A DNA stretch of 64,000 nt from an uncultured bacterium. Lineage in GTDB: Bacteria; Pseudomonadota; Gammaproteobacteria; Burkholderiales; Burkholderiaceae_C. Location of the stretch: NCBI GenBank assembly GCA_903928495.1, contig CAIYQZ010000074.1:54687-118686 (forward strand), in the 5' to 3' direction. The position numbers were made by a program, and so were the translations under genes. The notes below the pieces were generated by a model that worked only from the letters and a program-made list of their open reading frames with translations, ran no database searches and was not told the DNA's origin. This document shows positions 38,845 to 49,107 of the stretch, piece after piece; the stretch's first letter is position 1; the number at the start of each line of letters is the position of its first letter.

Positions 38845-40092
38845 TCAGGTGTGGGCCAGTGCATCGACCACGGGCATGTGCACGGTTTTGCGGGCCACGG
38901 CGTAGCTGGCCAGCATGGTCAGGCTGACCATGGCCAGCAGCGTGGCCAGGTACAGCGTGGGGTCGATGGCGATGTTCAGCGGGTAACCCACCGAGCGCCC
39001 GGGGGGTGGCGGCATGTTCACCGGCACCACATACAGCAGCACCGACACGCCCAGCGACAGGCCAGCGCCCACCAGCGCACCCACGCCGCCCAGCAACATG
39101 CCCTCCAGCCCCAGGGTGCGCAACAGTTGGGCGGGCAGCGTGCCCAGCGCCCGCAGGGTGCCAATCTCGCGGGTGCGCTCGATGATGGCCATGGCCATGG
39201 CGTTGGTCACCACAAACACCACGATCACACCGATGATGATGCCCAAGGCACCAAAAATTCGGTTGTAAAGCCCCTTCACCGCTTGATAGAAAACAGCTTG
39301 TTGCTCCCAGTTTTGCACTATCAGCTCGGGGTGCAGAGCCGCCACCCGTGCCTGGGCAGGCAGGGTGGACTCCATGCGGTCCAGAAACACGCCCAGGCTG
39401 CTGACGCGGTCGGTCACCAGCAGGCGCTGGGCCAGGGCCACGCTGGTGAATACGGCACGTTTGTCCATGTCGGGTACCCCTGTGGTGAAAGTGCCTTTGA
39501 CCACCACGTCCATGGCGTTCATGGCGCCTTCAGTGGTGCTGGCCAGCAGGGTCAGGCTGCTGCCGGGGGTGGCTTTCAGGCTGCGGGCCAGGGCCTCGCC
39601 CAGCATCACTTCAGGCTCTGAGCTGTCAGATACCAGCACGCTGCCCGCCGTCACGGTCAAAAACGGGCCTTTCACGGCAAATTCGTTGTCGGGGTCCACG
39701 CCGGTGGCCATCATCACAGTGGATTTGTCGCCGTTGCTGATGAGCCCGCTGAACACCACCTTGGGCAGCACCTGGCGCACTGCAGGGTCGGCCAGCAGCT
39801 GCTGGCGCAGCGCGTCCACGTTGCCCAGGCCGTGCTGCAGGGGCACGTCTTCGTCGGTGGTGAAACTGGCCGGGGTGCCCAGCACCAGGTGGCCTGTGTC
39901 ACGGGCGGCGGCCTGCGCCAGGCTTTCGTAGGTGAACAGGGCAAACCCGCCGGCCAACAAAATGGCGGCCGTGCCCAATGCAGCGATGGACACCGTGACC
40001 AGCGAACGCCTGCGGTTGCGCAGCGTGTTTTGCAGCGCAAATTTGAACCAGTGGCTCCAGCCGCTGAAAGAAGAAACGTTGTGCGTGCTCAT
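38845..40092 (-). CDS. FtsX/LolC-type ABC transporter permease
   Basis: A 415-residue permease with four helices (about 35-60, 280-305, 325-350 and 380-405), a large periplasmic domain between the first two, and the motif IIERTREIGTLRALGT near 318. This is the LolCE/MacB topology. A segment WEQQAVFYQAVKG near 262 is encoded by a dispersed-repeat copy. The gene overlaps the ATPase gene by 4 bases. Confidence 0.88.
   Translation of the reverse strand: MSTHNVSSFSGWSHWFKFALQNTLRNRRRSLVTVSIAALGTAAILLAGGFALFTYESLAQAAARDTGHLVLGTPASFTTDEDVPLQHGLGNVDALRQQLLADPAVRQVLPKVVFSGLISNGDKSTVMMATGVDPDNEFAVKGPFLTVTAGSVLVSDSSEPEVMLGEALARSLKATPGSSLTLLASTTEGAMNAMDVVVKGTFTTGVPDMDKRAVFTSVALAQRLLVTDRVSSLGVFLDRMESTLPAQARVAALHPELIVQNWEQQAVFYQAVKGLYNRIFGALGIIIGVIVVFVVTNAMAMAIIERTREIGTLRALGTLPAQLLRTLGLEGMLLGGVGALVGAGLSLGVSVLLYVVPVNMPPPPGRSVGYPLNIAIDPTLYLATLLAMVSLTMLASYAVARKTVHMPVVDALAHT
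39266..39324 (+). repeat. dispersed repeat, copy 8 (degenerate, inside FtsX-type gene)
   Basis: TTCACCGCTTGATAGAAAAC, then AGCTTGTTGCTCCC, aligns loosely with CCACCGCTTTTTGATATTGG, then GCAGCTATTG. Support also comes from the encoded EQQAVFYQAV, which parallels [10 protein letters not shown] in MutS in the same phase. Confidence 0.45.
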
Positions 40093-40763
40093 TGAATTCT
40101 CCCGTCCAGCAGGGCCACCACGCGGTCGCAGCGGCGGGTCAGGCGGCTGTCGTGGGTGGCAATGACAAAGGCCGCGCCCTCGGCGTGACCGCGCTCGCGC
40201 ATCAGGTCCAGCACCTGGTCGGCGGTGTGTGAATCGAGGCTGGCGGTGGGCTCGTCCGCAATCACCAGCTTGGGCCGCTTGACCAATGCGCGGGCAATGG
40301 CCACGCGCTGGCGCTGGCCACCGCTGAGCGCGTCGGGCCGGTGGTGGGCATGGTCGGCCAGGCCCACGGCGGCCAGTTGTGCGGCCACGCGTTCGCGGCG
40401 TTCTGCAGCAGGCACCCCGGCCAGGAACAGCGGGTAGTCCACGTTTTCTGCCACGGTCATCACGGGCACCAGGTTGAAACTCTGGAACACAAATCCCATG
40501 GCATCGCGGCGCAGCAGGGTCAGCTCGTCTTCACTCAAACCGTTGATGCGCTGTCCGTTCAGCTCGATGTCGCCACTGTCGGCCGTGTCGATCAGCCCGC
40601 ACAGGTTCAGGATGGTGCTTTTGCCGCTGCCCGAGGGGCCTGTGAGCGCCAGCAGTTCACCACGCGCCACGCTCAGGTCCACACCTTGCAGCGCGGGTAT
40701 GACGTGTTCGCCCAGGCGGTAGGTTTTGTGCACGCCCTGCAGTGCCACCACTGGGGTGTTCAT
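40089..40763 (-). CDS. LolD-type ABC ATP-binding protein
   Basis: A 224-residue ATPase with Walker A GPSGSGKST, Q-loop FVFQSFNLVPV, signature LSGGQRQR and Walker B LVIADEPTASLD. It matches the LolD/MacB/FtsE branch used by mechanotransmission exporters. The ATG at 40763 overlaps the upstream gene's stop (ATGA), and its own stop overlaps the permease start in the same way. Together with the permease it forms an ABC unit that probably extracts a substrate from the inner membrane. Confidence 0.92.
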   Translation of the reverse strand: MNTPVVALQGVHKTYRLGEHVIPALQGVDLSVARGELLALTGPSGSGKSTILNLCGLIDTADSGDIELNGQRINGLSEDELTLLRRDAMGFVFQSFNLVPVMTVAENVDYPLFLAGVPAAERRERVAAQLAAVGLADHAHHRPDALSGGQRQRVAIARALVKRPKLVIADEPTASLDSHTADQVLDLMRERGHAEGAAFVIATHDSRLTRRCDRVVALLDGRIQ

Positions 40764-41311
40764 TGCGCACCTGCCAGTTTGGCTTGCACTGCGGCTTTGT
40801 TCACAGCGGCCTGAAAGTCTTTGGGGGTGCCGGCCAATGCGGGGCTGGCCAGCAGGTCTTTCACCAGTTTCACACCGCGCTCGTGGCGGTTCATGAAGCC
40901 GGGCACGGCCAAAAAGGTGTTGGCAGCCACCAGCTTCACCTCCAGGTTGCCGGGCGTGCCGTTTTGCACCACGGCGCTGTGGGCAGGTGTGAGCATGGCC
41001 AGCGCTTTGTCGAGCTGCGCCAGGCCGTCTTCTGCATAGGCCAGTTGCTTCCACGGCAGCCAGGTGGTATTCGCCTTCATGCTGGTGGCCGCACCCGTGT
41101 AGGCCAGCAGCACGGGGTTGGTGGGCTCGGTTTTGAGCAGGGTCGCAAAGGCGTCGGCAGCCTTGTCGATGGCCGATGAATTGCCATCTGCCGCCTGCAT
41201 GAAGGCTGCAAACGCGGGCTGAAACTGTGCGTCGGGCACCGCGTGGGCGTTGCCGGCAAACAAAGTCGTGGCCAGAACACAGGGAACAAGGGCAGAAACA
41301 AGGGTGCGCAT
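40760..41311 (-). CDS. exported helical-repeat protein, first gene of Lol-like module
   Basis: A 183-residue protein with a signal peptide (about 1-24, NAHA-V). The mature part is all-helical, with repeats like FATLLKTEPTNPVLLAYTGAA and LAQLDKALAMLTPAH reminiscent of TPR units, and GFMNRHERGVKLVKDLL near the end. I do not recognise a named family. It overlaps the ATPase gene by 4 bases, so it is an integral part of the operon and probably a periplasmic scaffold or accessory. Confidence 0.7.
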   Translation of the reverse strand: MRTLVSALVPCVLATTLFAGNAHAVPDAQFQPAFAAFMQAADGNSSAIDKAADAFATLLKTEPTNPVLLAYTGAATSMKANTTWLPWKQLAYAEDGLAQLDKALAMLTPAHSAVVQNGTPGNLEVKLVAANTFLAVPGFMNRHERGVKLVKDLLASPALAGTPKDFQAAVNKAAVQAKLAGAQ

Positions 41312-41539
41312 GGTTTTCTCCAGTGGGTGCCCCGGGTCCGTTCGGTTGGGGGCGTTGAACATCTGGGGTGCACTGTCCAACTTGCGGCCCACGGTGTCGT
41401 GCGCCGTGCGACGAAATGCAGCCACGCAGCGCAAAACGCGGCAATGGCGGCATGAAGGTCTTGCCAGCCGCCACCTGCAAGGCGGCCACACGGCCGTGAC
41501 AATGGCTATCCGTTTGCGCATCCACCCGAGGAACACACC

Positions 41540-42022
41540 ATGTCGCTGCCAGAAATTGAAGTCAAAACCATCGACGGTCAGAACCAGACGCTGGCCCCCT
41601 ACGCAGGCCAGGCACTGCTGGTGGTGAACGTGGCAAGCCAATGCGGCTTCACACCGCAATACGAAGGGCTGGAGGCGCTGTACCGCCAATACAAGGACCG
41701 GGGTTTTGCAGTGCTGGGGTTTCCATGTGACCAGTTTGGCCACCAGGAGCCGGGTGACGAGGCCGAGATCAAGCAGTTTTGCAGCCTGACCTACGACGTC
41801 AGCTTTCCCATGTTTGCCAAGGTGGAAGTGAATGGCGCCCACACCCACCCCCTGTACCAGCACCTGAAGCAAGAAGCCCCCGGGCTGTTGGGTTCGCAGG
41901 CGGTGAAGTGGAACTTCACCAAGTTTCTGGTGTCGCCCGATGGCGAGGTGGTCAAGCGCTTTGCCCCCACCGATCAGCCCAAAGACCTGGCCGCCGACAT
42001 TGAGGCTCTGCTGCCCAAATGA
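41540..42022 (+). CDS. glutathione peroxidase-family thiol peroxidase
   Basis: A 160-residue cytosolic peroxidase with catalytic Cys35 in NVASQCGFTPQY, the second motif LGFPCDQFGHQEPG near 65-78, and the Trp/Asn of the tetrad in KWNFTKFLV near 127. Bacterial members reduce organic and hydrogen peroxides, often using thioredoxin rather than glutathione. It is divergent from the Lol-like operon, with a 228-base intergenic region. Confidence 0.93.
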   Translation: MSLPEIEVKTIDGQNQTLAPYAGQALLVVNVASQCGFTPQYEGLEALYRQYKDRGFAVLGFPCDQFGHQEPGDEAEIKQFCSLTYDVSFPMFAKVEVNGAHTHPLYQHLKQEAPGLLGSQAVKWNFTKFLVSPDGEVVKRFAPTDQPKDLAADIEALLPK

Positions 42023-42078
42023 CCCCTGCGGTTTGCGCTGGTACCACCACCTAGAATTGGCAAAAACACTCGTTGGAA

Positions 42079-42891
42079 ATGCAAGTGCGCAGGTCTTTTC
42101 TGAAATGGTCTCTGGGGTGCGTGGCCGGCATGACCGTGCCGCTGGCAAACGCCAACCGCCCCCTGGTGTTCGGTGTGCTGAACCAGCAAAGCCTGGCCCG
42201 CACAGCCGCCCGCTGGAACCCGGTGCTCAACCACATCACCCAAAAAACCGGGCTCACGTTTTCGCTGTCGATGGGACCAACGGTGGCAGACACCAACGCC
42301 ATGATGGCGCGGGGTGAGTTCGACTTTCTGTTCAGCAATCACAACTTCCGGCCCGAGTTCGATGCGTTGTACAGCGTGATTGCCCGACTGGCTGGCCCAC
42401 CCATCCGAGGGGTGGTGGCAGTCCCCGAGGCAAGCACGGCCACCAAACTGCGCGACCTGGCAGGCCTGCGGGTGGCATTTCCGTCCAGGGACGCGTTTGT
42501 TGCCTATGCGGTGCCCATGCTGGCCTTCAAAAAGGCCAAAGTGCAGGTGGAGCCCGTGTTTGCCGGCACGCAAGATGCGGCGCTGCTCATGCTCAAAGCA
42601 GGGCAGGTGGCAGCGGCGGCCGTCAACTCGCGCTTTTTGACGCAATTTGCCGCACAGCAAGGGCTGGACTACCGCCCGGTGTTCACTTCAGAAGGTTTTG
42701 CCGAGTTGCCCGTATCAGCCCACCCGCGCGTTGCAGCCAAAACAGTGGCAGCCGTGCGGGAGGCGTTGCTGGGCATGAATGCTGACCCGGAGGGCATGCA
42801 GGCCCTGGCAGCGTCAGACTTCCCGGGTTTTGCCCCGGCCTCCGAGGCGATGTACGCCAACGTTCGGCGCACCTACCGGGAATTTGACTGA
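42079..42891 (+). CDS. Tat-exported PhnD-like periplasmic binding protein
   Basis: A 270-residue protein starting MQVRRSFLKWSLG, a near-perfect twin-arginine signal. The mature part begins LVFGVLNQQS and has the PhnD/phosphonate-binding layout, with GPTVADTNAMMARGEFDFLFSN and AGLRVAFPSRDAFVAY. No ABC permease or ATPase follows, so it may feed a remote transporter or act as a sensor subunit. A TTG at 42073 is in frame but inferior. TAGAAT at 42052-42057 is a possible -10 element. Confidence 0.82.
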   Translation: MQVRRSFLKWSLGCVAGMTVPLANANRPLVFGVLNQQSLARTAARWNPVLNHITQKTGLTFSLSMGPTVADTNAMMARGEFDFLFSNHNFRPEFDALYSVIARLAGPPIRGVVAVPEASTATKLRDLAGLRVAFPSRDAFVAYAVPMLAFKKAKVQVEPVFAGTQDAALLMLKAGQVAAAAVNSRFLTQFAAQQGLDYRPVFTSEGFAELPVSAHPRVAAKTVAAVREALLGMNADPEGMQALAASDFPGFAPASEAMYANVRRTYREFD

Positions 42892-42917
42892 GCCTGCCTC
42901 AGCCCTTTCACAAGAGC

Positions 42918-43370
42918 TCAGCGGCGGTGATGGTTATCCCAGCGGGGGTCCACGGGGTACACGTGTTGGCCACCCCGGCGCTCAGACCGCCAGCCGTGGT
43001 GACGGTTGCCGCGGCGGTGGTCGTCAAAGTAGTCGCGGTGGTGGTGCCCATGGCCCGCACCTGCATGTGGGCCATACCAGCGCGGTGGCGGTGCCACCAC
43101 CACCTGCACCGGCACTGTCTGGTAAACCGGGGGATACACCACACGGGGCGCAGGGTGGTTGGCCACATGGACAACGGCCCCCGGTGTCCCAAAGCCCACC
43201 GACCACACCACCTGTGTGGCCTGAGCTTGTTGCCAGACAACACTGCCTGCCACACCCAACAAACCCAGGCTGAGGGTGGCCAGCCAGCGCCGTGCCGTTG
43301 CGCGGACAGTGGAGTGCGCGTGAGATACAAGCCCGCTGTGTGCGAGCCTTTGTGCGCCAAGTGAGTTCAT
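42918..43370 (-). CDS. exported His-rich hypothetical protein
   Basis: A 150-residue protein with a long N-terminal signal (about 1-51, ending QAQAT). The mature part has a VVYPPVYQTVPVQVVVAPPP segment and then a His/Arg/Asp-rich C-terminus (HAGAGHGHHHRDYFDDHRR near 101-119, then HHGW) likely to bind metal ions or an acidic surface. The ATG at 43370 is preceded by CAGGAGAC with 7-base spacing. It converges with the binding-protein gene. No enzyme motif is visible. Confidence 0.65.
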   Translation of the reverse strand: MNSLGAQRLAHSGLVSHAHSTVRATARRWLATLSLGLLGVAGSVVWQQAQATQVVWSVGFGTPGAVVHVANHPAPRVVYPPVYQTVPVQVVVAPPPRWYGPHAGAGHGHHHRDYFDDHRRGNRHHGWRSERRGGQHVYPVDPRWDNHHRR

Positions 43371-43506
43371 GCTGCGGTCTCCTGAAACCGGGCCACCTTT
43401 GGCCCGCACCGCTATTTCACGGGCAAACCACCTCGTTCAGCCCTTTTCGGAGGCCACAAGCGTTGCCAAACGTAACGCCCGAACGGGCACAAAGGCTTGG
43501 CGTGGC

Positions 43507-44712
43507 TCAGGGTGGCGGGCTTTCGCCCAGCACACGCAGGGGCGCGGGCAACCAGCCGGCCAGCGCGGCGTGGATGTCGGCTTCGCGCCGCTGCCACCAC
43601 ACGCCCAGCGCCACCACGCCAAGGCCCAGCAGGGTCAGGGCAAACGTGAACGCCAGTGAATCCTGAAACACGCGGTGCGACAGATAGCCCAGGTAAATGG
43701 CCACGCCCAGGCCACCCAGCACGGTGAACACCCGCCGCCCGATGGCAGCCCCCCAGAACACCAGCACCAGGTTGATGGCACCGTAAGCCGCTTTGCCCCA
43801 TTCGTTGTCGCTGTCGCGCAGGCTCAGGCCTGCCCAGAACATGATGGCCCCGAAGATGTAGAGCCAAAAGGCAAAGTCCTGCCGGGCCGCGTCTTCGGTG
43901 GCCTGGCGGGTGCGAACGTCCACCCACAGCGCCAACGCACAGGTGCCCAGGCCAAACACCAGCGACACATCGCGGGTGAACTGCCAGTCAAAGCCTTCCT
44001 TTTGCATCATCAAGTGAGCCAGGTCCATGTTCAGGTACCACAGCGTCACCGCCACGGGCATCACCATGAAGGGCAGTTGAATGGCCCGCAGCATCACCAC
44101 GGCTGCCGCCAGCGTGGCGAACTCCAGCGTGAGCCAGCGCCAGTTGATTTGCTGGTGGTAGTGGCCAAACTGGCTGCTGCCACCCTCGGGCCACCACCCC
44201 AGGCCCACCTGAACACTCCACACCACCAACGGCACCAGGCACACCGCCAGCGTGGCCAGAATGCCGGCCGGAATGGGCAGGTCTTTGTCTTTGAGGTGCA
44301 CCGCCACACGCCAAGCGGCGAACAGGTAGCCCGCAGCCAACACAGCGCTGCCCCAGGCACCCAAAGCCGCCCACGCCAGCGTCATGAACAGCGACATGGC
44401 CCCAATGGTCAACAAGCCGCCGAAGTAATACAACACATGCGAAAACGTGAACCGCGCCCCTTGTGAGACGTTGGCCACCGGTGCCAAGGGTGTTGGTTTG
44501 CGCACCACACGGCGGGGGTTGCCCGGGTCGGCCCACTCGGCCCACAGCCCGTGGGCCTCTGCAGGGTTGATGGCGCCACGCCGCACGGCGGCTTCGATGT
44601 CCAGCCAATGCAGTTGCACTTGCACCTGGGGCGCAAACACGTCGCCCACCTTGGTGTCCAGCCACAGGGTGGATTCGTCAACCGGCACGGTGTCGGGTGC
44701 GTCTGTCGTCAT
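43507..44712 (-). CDS. DUF2157-type polytopic membrane protein
   Basis: A 401-residue protein. The first 95 residues are soluble and include AAVRRGAINPAEAHGLW, typical of the DUF2157 N-terminal segment. About ten hydrophobic helices follow, with charged loops such as HLKDKDLP and DVRTRQATEDAARQ. No function is known for the family. The ATG at 44712 gives MTTDAPDTVPVDES. It is divergent from the glutaminase gene with a 92-base gap. Confidence 0.75.
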   Translation of the reverse strand: MTTDAPDTVPVDESTLWLDTKVGDVFAPQVQVQLHWLDIEAAVRRGAINPAEAHGLWAEWADPGNPRRVVRKPTPLAPVANVSQGARFTFSHVLYYFGGLLTIGAMSLFMTLAWAALGAWGSAVLAAGYLFAAWRVAVHLKDKDLPIPAGILATLAVCLVPLVVWSVQVGLGWWPEGGSSQFGHYHQQINWRWLTLEFATLAAAVVMLRAIQLPFMVMPVAVTLWYLNMDLAHLMMQKEGFDWQFTRDVSLVFGLGTCALALWVDVRTRQATEDAARQDFAFWLYIFGAIMFWAGLSLRDSDNEWGKAAYGAINLVLVFWGAAIGRRVFTVLGGLGVAIYLGYLSHRVFQDSLAFTFALTLLGLGVVALGVWWQRREADIHAALAGWLPAPLRVLGESPPP

Positions 44713-44804
44713 GTTGGAGCTGCCAGGTGGGGTGGGCGCATCGCTTGCGGGAACGCCGATTATCAACGGCACCGCCCACCCGACCGGTGCCTAGAATGCG
44801 CGCC

Positions 44805-45767
44805 ATGTCCGAACCCACCCCCCATCCTTTGCGAGACCAACTGCCCGCCATCCTGGCCCAGATCGAAACCGAAGCACAGGCTCTGTGGGGTCAAGGCAAG
44901 GTGGCCAGCTACATCCCGGCCCTGGCCGAGGTGAACCCGCGCCAGTTCGGCATGGCCGTGGCCCTGACCGACGGCAGCGCCCACAGCGTGGGCCACGCAC
45001 AGGTGCCGTTTTCTCTGCAAAGCATCACCAAACTGTTCACATTTGTGCTGGCACTCAAGGCGCTGGGTGACGACCTTTGGAAGCGCGTGGGGCGCGAGCC
45101 ATCGGGCGCGGCGTTCAACTCCATTGTTCAGCTGGAGACCGAAAACGGCATTCCGCGCAACCCGTTCATCAATGCCGGGGCGCTGGTCATCACCGACGTG
45201 CTGACCAGCCGTTACGCCCACCTGGACTACGCGCTGCTGGGCGCCCTGCGCCGCCTGGCCGACGAACCCAACCTGCACTGGAACGCCCGCGTGGCCAAAA
45301 GCGAGCGCGACACCGCCCACCGCAACATGGCCATGGCCTACTTCATGAAAAGCCACGGCAACTTTGTCAACCCGCCCGAGCTGGTGCTGGACAACTACTG
45401 CTGCCAGTGCGCCACCGAAATGAGCTGCGCCCAGCTGGCCCAGGCCACCATGTTTCTGGCCAACGACGGCCGCGACCTGCGGCCCGACGGTCAGGCCGAC
45501 GAACAGTTTTTAAGCCCCGATGAGGCCCGCCGCGTCAACGCCCTCATGCTCACCTGCGGCGCCTACGACGCAGCAGGCGACTTTGCTTACCGCATTGGCC
45601 TGCCCATCAAAACCGGCGTGGGTGGCGGCATGGTGGCCATTGCCCCCGGTGTGGGCACCATTGCCGTGTGGGCACCCGAGCTGGACGCCAAAGGCAACTC
45701 GGTGCTGGGCGCCTTTGCGCTGGAGCGGCTGGTGCAACTCACCGGCCTCAGCCACACCACCTTCTGA
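44805..45767 (+). CDS. glsA: glutaminase
   Basis: A 320-residue enzyme of the beta-lactamase-like glutaminase family that hydrolyses L-glutamine to glutamate and ammonia. The nucleophile motif is VPFSLQSITKLF (SxxK), followed by NPFINAGALV, DNYCCQC and GGMVAIAPG near the end. An ATG at 44796 is also possible. TAGAAT at 44792-44797 lies 7 bases before the chosen ATG, which would fit a leaderless transcript, but there is no clear -35. Confidence 0.93.
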   Translation: MSEPTPHPLRDQLPAILAQIETEAQALWGQGKVASYIPALAEVNPRQFGMAVALTDGSAHSVGHAQVPFSLQSITKLFTFVLALKALGDDLWKRVGREPSGAAFNSIVQLETENGIPRNPFINAGALVITDVLTSRYAHLDYALLGALRRLADEPNLHWNARVAKSERDTAHRNMAMAYFMKSHGNFVNPPELVLDNYCCQCATEMSCAQLAQATMFLANDGRDLRPDGQADEQFLSPDEARRVNALMLTCGAYDAAGDFAYRIGLPIKTGVGGGMVAIAPGVGTIAVWAPELDAKGNSVLGAFALERLVQLTGLSHTTF

Positions 45768-45824
45768 CGCGGCCTCTCTGGTGCAGCCAGCACAGCAACC
45801 CAAAGTGGCGCGCATAATGGCCGT

Positions 45825-45843
45825 GAATATCTATTCATATAAC
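45825..45843. promoter_or_regulatory. possible autoregulatory operator/promoter of the hipA-like gene
   Basis: GAATA-TC-TATTC (45825-45836) is a perfect palindrome, followed by TATAAC (45838-45843) as a possible -10, 8 bases before the ATG. The kinase protein has its own N-terminal winged helix and could bind here. Confidence 0.3.
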
Positions 45844-45851
45844 CATTCAAC

Positions 45852-47201
45852 ATGCCCACCGAAACACCTGCCACCGACCGCGTGCTGGCCGCCCTGCGCC
45901 AGGCAGGTGGTGTGGCCACCAGCCCAGAGCTGCAAGCCCAACTGGGACTAAGCCAACCCACCATCTCCAGGGCGCTGGCCCCTTTGCTGGCCACTGGCCG
46001 TGTCATGAAAACCGGTGCCGCCCGCGCCCAGCGCTACCTGCTGCCCCGCGTGGTGCACGGCGTGACGCAAGAAGGCCTGGGCGCCGTGCGCGTGGTTGAA
46101 ATTGATTCACACGGCAACGCCCAACCCTTTGGCAACCTGGTGCCGCTGGCCGGTGGCCAGTATTGGATGGAAGAACATCACGGCCACAGCGCCCTGCACC
46201 CCAGCCTGCCCTGGTTTTTGCACGACATGCGGCCCCAGGGCTTTTTGGGCCGGGGGTTTGTGAACGCCCACCCCGAGCTGGGTCTGCCCCCCCACATCAC
46301 CCACTGGAACGACGACCACGTGTTGCGCGCCCTGGCCAACGCGGGCGACGACCTGCCCGGCAACCTGGTGGTGGGCGAAAAGGCCTTTGCCCGCTACCAC
46401 TCACGCGCCGAGCGCACACCCTTGGTGAGCAATGCCGAGGCCGACTACCCGCGCCTGGCAGCCCAAGCCCTGCAAAGCGTGCTGCCCGGCTCATCTGCCG
46501 GGGGCGAGCAGCCAAAGTTCTGCGCCACGCGCAACGGCCACCCCGTGCTGGTCAAGTTTTCGCCAGCAGGCGACGGCCCCGCCGACCAACGCTGGCGCGA
46601 CCTGCTGGTGTGCGAATGCCTGGCCCTGCAAACCCTGGCCCAAGCCGGCGTGCCCGCTGCCCACACCGAGCTGGTGCAGGCCGGTGGCCGCGTGTTTCTG
46701 GAAAGCCGCCGTTTTGACCGCACGCCCCAAGGCGGCCGCGTGGGCATGGTGTCTTTGGAGGTGTACGACGCCCACTACATTGGCCTGGGTGCCGACTGGG
46801 TGGCCACCGCCCAGCGGGTGGACATGGCCGGCAATGACCGCCTCACGCCCGCCGACGTGCGCACCCTGTGCCTGCTGGACGCGTATGGGGCACTGATAGC
46901 CAACACCGACCGGCACCACGGCAACATCTCGCTGCTGCTGGTGGATGGCAGCTGGCAACTGGCCCCCGCCTACGACATGCTGCCCATGCTGTACGCCCCC
47001 GTGGGCACCGAGCTGGTGGAGCGCCCGTTTGCCAACCGCCCCAGCCACACGCTGCACCCCAGCGTGCACACCTTGGCCGTGTGGCCGCAGGCCCTGGCGC
47101 TGGCACGCCAGTTTTGGCAGGCAGCCGCTGAAGACCCCCGCATTTCCCCCGCATTCCGCGCCACCGCGTTGGCCAACCTGCACACCGTGCAAGCCCTGTA
47201 G
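45852..47201 (+). CDS. yjjJ: HipA-family kinase, YjjJ/HipH type
   Basis: A 449-residue HipA-like serine/threonine kinase. A winged helix (about 8-65, containing GLSQPTISRALAPL) replaces the separate HipB antitoxin of classic HipBA. The kinase part has the HipA phosphate-binding loop SSAGGEQPKFCA near 215, the catalytic loop ANTDRHHGNISLLL near 350 and the metal-binding PAYDMLPM near 373. HipA proteins act as growth inhibitors by phosphorylating aminoacyl-tRNA synthetases. The gene ends 30 bases before glnS on the same strand, a provocative placement. No hipB-like gene is adjacent. Confidence 0.87.
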   Translation: MPTETPATDRVLAALRQAGGVATSPELQAQLGLSQPTISRALAPLLATGRVMKTGAARAQRYLLPRVVHGVTQEGLGAVRVVEIDSHGNAQPFGNLVPLAGGQYWMEEHHGHSALHPSLPWFLHDMRPQGFLGRGFVNAHPELGLPPHITHWNDDHVLRALANAGDDLPGNLVVGEKAFARYHSRAERTPLVSNAEADYPRLAAQALQSVLPGSSAGGEQPKFCATRNGHPVLVKFSPAGDGPADQRWRDLLVCECLALQTLAQAGVPAAHTELVQAGGRVFLESRRFDRTPQGGRVGMVSLEVYDAHYIGLGADWVATAQRVDMAGNDRLTPADVRTLCLLDAYGALIANTDRHHGNISLLLVDGSWQLAPAYDMLPMLYAPVGTELVERPFANRPSHTLHPSVHTLAVWPQALALARQFWQAAAEDPRISPAFRATALANLHTVQAL

Positions 47202-47231
47202 CCACCGCCCCCCGCCACATAGAATGAAACC

Positions 47232-49073
<1,842 letters not shown>

Positions 49074-49090
49074 CTCCACTAACAGTGGGG
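49074..49090. terminator. weak hairpin after glnS
   Basis: CTCCACT (49074-49080) pairs with AGTGGGG (49084-49090) with one G-T pair and a 3-base loop, starting at the base after the stop codon. No T-run follows. Its distal arm overlaps the left inverted repeat that flanks the next gene. Confidence 0.35.
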
Positions 49091-49093
49091 AAT
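49085..49093 (+). repeat. left 9-bp inverted repeat flanking AT-rich gene
   Basis: GTGGGGAAT, the exact reverse complement of ATTCCCCAC at 51248-51256 just beyond the other end of the P-loop gene. Confidence 0.4.
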
Positions 49094-49107
49094 TCTGGGA
49101 GACATAA

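Noticed and set aside
42927..43364. Plus-strand open frame opposite the His-rich protein gene
   Set aside because: No signal peptide or good ribosome site; the minus-strand frame has both.
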